DNA of 5,991 nucleotides, taken from NCBI GenBank assembly GCA_031272565.1, contig JAISTN010000315.1:1-5991 (forward strand), in the 5' to 3' direction. A model generated the notes under the pieces. That model saw nothing but the letters and a program-made list of their open reading frames with translations. It made no database searches and was not told the DNA's origin. Shown piece after piece: positions 4,115-5,991 of this stretch (positions are counted from its first letter, which is position 1; each line of letters opens with the position of its first letter). The translations under genes were made by a program, and so were the position numbers. The stretch is from Bifidobacteriaceae bacterium (GTDB lineage: Bacteria > Actinomycetota > Actinomycetes > Actinomycetales > WQXJ01).

Positions 4115-5754
4115 GGGGCTTCCTCCATCCATTCTTGGTCCTCCGGCCGGGCGCCCTGTTTCAGGGCTTCGATCCGCTCGCTGGCGATGGCCAGGCGCTC
4201 ATGGCCGCCCTCCGGTTGCGGCAGGCGGGCCGCCTTGGACAGGAGCGCCAGGGCGGCGTCGAATTCGCCTAAGTCGGCCCTAGCCCCGGCCTGGACCAAT
4301 GTCAGTTCCAGTCGGTCTGACTCGTCCAGATCGGTCAGGTTGGTCTTCTGGATCAACTCGATGGCCTCCAGTGGTTTGCCCACCCCTCGCAGGGCGTCCG
4401 CCAACAACTGCGGGTAAGCCTTGGTGCCGCTCAACCGCTGGAAGGTCCGGATCTCCCGCACCGCCTCCGTCCAGCGGCCAGAATAGTAGCTGGCCAAGGC
4501 GGCGTACTCCCGCACCACTGTGACCCGCGCCGCCCGGTCCGCCGCCGCCCGGGCGTGCAGATAGGCCACCTCCGGGGCCTCTTCCAGTGTCTCTAGCACC
4601 ATCACCAGGTGGCGGGCAACGAGCCGTTCGTTTTCCTTGCCCAGGCCGGCCAACTGGTCCCGGATCGGTTCTGGCAAGTCTTCCGGCACCACATGGTCCG
4701 GCAGTGGCGGGGCCTCTTCAGCCCCCAGACGGTTCTTGGGCCGCATGCGCGATTCTTCGCGGGCCCTGGCCTGCGCCTTCCACTCTTCGCGTTGGCGTTC
4801 CTCCGCCGCCCGGCCGCTGGTCCCGCCACCGCGACCACCTGCGCCCCGCCCGTGCCGCTGGTTGTAGGGCCGCGCGCCGTAACCACGCTCGCCGCGGTCC
4901 CCGCGCTCCCGCGGGTGGTCCTCGCGGTCCTGATGCCCGTCCTGGTGGAACGGCTCCCCGCTGGCCTGCCCAGCGTCGTCGCGGGGTTGGCCGTCATGCG
5001 GTGAGTCCTCGCTGGACTGATCGGACCCGGCTACGTCATCACGAATCCTGTCCTGTCCAAGACCACTGCCGGTGGTGCTGTCAGCCGGCTCCATCCCCTC
5101 TGGGGACCAATCTGGCCGCGGGTCACGCTCTGGCGCCTCCGAACGCGCCTCACGTTCTGCTCCCGGCCTGAAGGAGCCATCCTGTTCCCTCTCGTCGCGC
5201 GGCCGGTACGGCCGCCCGCCGTTTTCACGTGGCCTCACCGGCCGGTCAGCATCATCCCGAGACCGATACGGCCGCGACGAACCGTCACGTGGCCGGTACG
5301 GACGCGAATCATCATTCCGGGGCCGGTAGGGGCGCTCATCACCCTCGCGTGGCCGGTACGGCCTGGACCCGTCATCACGTGGCCGGTACGGACGCGAATC
5401 ATCATTCCGAGGCCGGTACGGCCGCTCCCCGTCTTCACGTGGCCGGTACGGCCTGGACCCGTCATCGCGCGGTCGGTAAGGACGCGAGTCATCATTCCGG
5501 GGCCGGTACGGGCGCTCCTCGCCTTCACGTGAGCCCTCCGGCCGGCGGTTCCGACCGATGTCTCCCCCTGACCCTGACCAACTCCTCCGGTCATCCCCGC
5601 GCTCCGCGGACGAGCCGCCGGCACCCCAGTCGCGCCGGGCGCCCTGGGGCCGACCGTCAATACGCTGACCGTGGCTACCCGCCCCACGGCCCTCTGGGCC
5701 GTCCCGGCCCTCGTGGCGCTCTCCGCGCCCGCTACCTTCAGCTTCGCTATTCAT
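4111..5754 (-). CDS. TPR-like protein with long Arg/Asp-rich decapeptide-repeat N-terminus (Rv1691 position)
   Basis: The product is 547 residues in two halves. Residues 1 to about 340 are highly charged and low in hydrophobics, rich in Arg, Asp, Glu and Gly, and predicted disordered. They include eleven tandem decapeptides of the form RPYRPR plus four polar residues (81-190), then a Gly-rich GRGAGGRGGG patch (302-311) and a charged stretch, AAEERQREEWKAQAR (316-330). Residues about 345-540 are a helical domain with TPR-like features: paired helices around YAALASYYSGRWTEAVREI (417-435), LADALRGVGKPLEAIELI (451-468) and ARADLGEFDAALALLSKA (491-508). No signal peptide or membrane segment is seen. 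M. tuberculosis Rv1691, the TPR protein in this position, is much shorter (about 250 residues, from memory) and would match the C-terminal half. Function is unknown; scaffolding or RNA/protein binding is a guess. The ATG at 5754 has AGGA (5760-5763) at 5 bases. The stop overlaps the HAD gene start as GTGA. Confidence 0.88.
   Translation of the reverse strand: MNSEAEGSGRGERHEGRDGPEGRGAGSHGQRIDGRPQGARRDWGAGGSSAERGDDRRSWSGSGGDIGRNRRPEGSREGEERPYRPRNDDSRPYRPRDDGSRPYRPREDGERPYRPRNDDSRPYRPRDDGSRPYRPREGDERPYRPRNDDSRPYRPRDGSSRPYRSRDDADRPVRPRENGGRPYRPRDEREQDGSFRPGAEREARSEAPERDPRPDWSPEGMEPADSTTGSGLGQDRIRDDVAGSDQSSEDSPHDGQPRDDAGQASGEPFHQDGHQDREDHPRERGDRGERGYGARPYNQRHGRGAGGRGGGTSGRAAEERQREEWKAQARAREESRMRPKNRLGAEEAPPLPDHVVPEDLPEPIRDQLAGLGKENERLVARHLVMVLETLEEAPEVAYLHARAAADRAARVTVVREYAALASYYSGRWTEAVREIRTFQRLSGTKAYPQLLADALRGVGKPLEAIELIQKTNLTDLDESDRLELTLVQAGARADLGEFDAALALLSKAARLPQPEGGHERLAIASERIEALKQGARPEDQEWMEEAP
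5185..5514 (-). repeat. Tandem 30-bp repeat (11 units) coding for RPYRPR decapeptides, with 90-bp higher-order period
   Basis: Eleven gapless 30-base units encode residues 81-190 of the TPR-like protein. Ten start RPYRPR or RPYRSR; the tenth starts RPVRPR. The four variable residues cycle with period three: NDDS, DDGS, EDGE; then NDDS, DDGS, EGDE; then NDDS, DGSS, DDAD; then ENGG, DERE. The 90-base blocks are 5514-5425, 5424-5335 and 5334-5245, with a partial block at 5244-5185. The first Arg codon also tends to keep the three-unit rhythm (CGN, CGT, AGG in the first two blocks), which points to recent duplication of 90-base blocks. Variation towards the C-terminal end suggests the older copies lie there. 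Confidence 0.95.
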
Positions 5755-5930
5755 GACCGTCCTATGCTACCTGCCCCAAGTAACGCACCGGCGGGAGCCC
5801 GTGCGCGGCGGGGGTTGTGGGTTGGTTGTCTGGTGTGGTTGGCGCCCTCCTCCCAGCCCCCCGCGCCCCGGGGGGCGAACCAGGTCTCGGCCCCCCCGGC
5901 GGGTCCTGAACCCGCCGCACCCCCCGGGGT
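5755..5930. other. Spacer upstream of the TPR-like gene: leader and possible promoter
   Basis: No protein-coding gene is supported here. On the minus strand, moving towards the gene, the spacer holds GC-rich inverted repeats (5864-5929), then a C/A-rich tract (5811-5842), then the 12-mer ACTTGGGGCAGG (5781-5770) that also occurs upstream of nadK. TAGCAT (5769-5764) fits the loose actinobacterial -10 pattern TANNNT, but no matching -35 is found at 16-19 bases, and transcription would start almost at the ATG. The terminator on the right implies that the operon promoter must be in this spacer unless readthrough dominates. Confidence 0.5.
5866..5929. repeat. Nested GC-rich inverted repeats
   Basis: An outer pair, CCCCGGGGGG (5866-5875) and CCCCCCGGGG (5920-5929), is perfectly complementary. 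Inside it, CGGCGGGT (5897-5904) pairs with ACCCGCCG (5910-5917) around a 5-base loop, CCTGA. The left outer arm is also part of its own palindrome, CGCCCC-GG-GGGGCG (5864-5877), so alternative foldings are possible. There is no T-tract next to it on the gene side, so it is not a second simple terminator. Confidence 0.65.
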
Positions 5931-5982
5931 GACAAGAAAAAAGACAGGACGGGCCGGGCCCTACATGGCCCTGCCCGTCCTG
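5931..5982 (-). terminator. Rho-independent terminator of the gene beyond the right edge
   Basis: 5945-5960 (CAGGACGGGCCGGGCC) and 5967-5982 (GGCCCTGCCCGTCCTG) form a 16-base stem with a single mismatch around the loop CTACAT. On the minus strand the stem is followed by GTC and then six T residues (5942-5937) and further T-rich sequence, which gives the classic hairpin plus U-tract. It therefore ends a minus-strand transcript coming from the right. In mycobacteria tyrS and lprJ lie upstream of this cluster, but nothing in the window identifies the terminated gene. Confidence 0.85.
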
Positions 5983-5991
5983 CCTCAACAA

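Noticed and set aside
4115..4132. Upstream ATG (4132) as the start of the HAD phosphatase
   Set aside because: GTG 4114 has GGAGG at 7 bases and a GTGA overlap with the upstream stop, matching the next junction; the ATG would bury the ribosome site inside the gene.
5229..5756. A 175-codon plus-strand frame with HVAGTDANHHS-type repeats
   Set aside because: The repeats are the mirror of the RPYRPR coding repeats on the minus strand; period-30 DNA repeats in any frame, and the minus-strand gene has a ribosome site, a TPR-like domain and operon context.
5890..5918. tRNA-like arm around GCGGG-TCCTGAA-CCCGC
   Set aside because: The 7-base loop resembles an anticodon or T loop, but U33 or A58 is missing on either strand and no D arm, T arm or acceptor stem can be assembled around it.
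5767..5991. A 74-codon minus-strand frame at the right edge
   Set aside because: It runs through the terminator hairpin and T-tract and the GC-palindrome cluster; the product has no recognisable features.

Overview
This window reads as a chromosomal segment of a high-GC Gram-positive bacterium (Actinomycetota). Third codon positions are about 85% G/C by hand count in recN and in the small coiled-coil gene, GTG starts are frequent, and the proteins resemble actinobacterial families. All six genes lie on the minus strand. Read right to left they are: a TPR-like protein with a long repetitive Arg/Asp-rich N-terminus, a HAD-IIA phosphatase, a short coiled-coil protein, the rRNA 2'-O-methyltransferase TlyA, NAD kinase, and the first 188 codons of recN. 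From memory, this is the order of Mycobacterium tuberculosis Rv1691-Rv1692-Rv1693-tlyA-ppnK-recN, so the locus is a conserved actinobacterial neighbourhood rather than an island. No mobile element, CRISPR array or tRNA/rRNA gene was seen.

Layout. At the right edge (5931-5982) a strong minus-strand intrinsic terminator closes whatever gene lies beyond the window. A roughly 175-base spacer follows, with GC-rich inverted repeats and a C/A-rich tract on the minus strand. The first transcription unit is TPR-like gene > HAD phosphatase > coiled-coil gene. Both of its junctions are 4-base GTGA start/stop overlaps, each with a GGAGG ribosome binding site 7 bases upstream of the GTG, which suggests translational coupling. 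A 263-base spacer of uncertain content precedes tlyA. A 229-base spacer then separates tlyA from nadK. It holds a plausible sigma-70-like promoter, two inverted repeats on or next to it, and a perfect DnaA-box consensus. nadK and recN are 4 bases apart and probably co-transcribed.

Functionally this is housekeeping: ribosome modification (TlyA), NADP supply (NAD kinase), recombinational repair (RecN) and a polar-head phosphatase (HAD). I found no convincing new multi-gene system. The points most worth a second look are the decapeptide-repeat region of the TPR-like protein, the regulatory architecture between tlyA and nadK, and departures from family-consensus residues in NAD kinase and TlyA.
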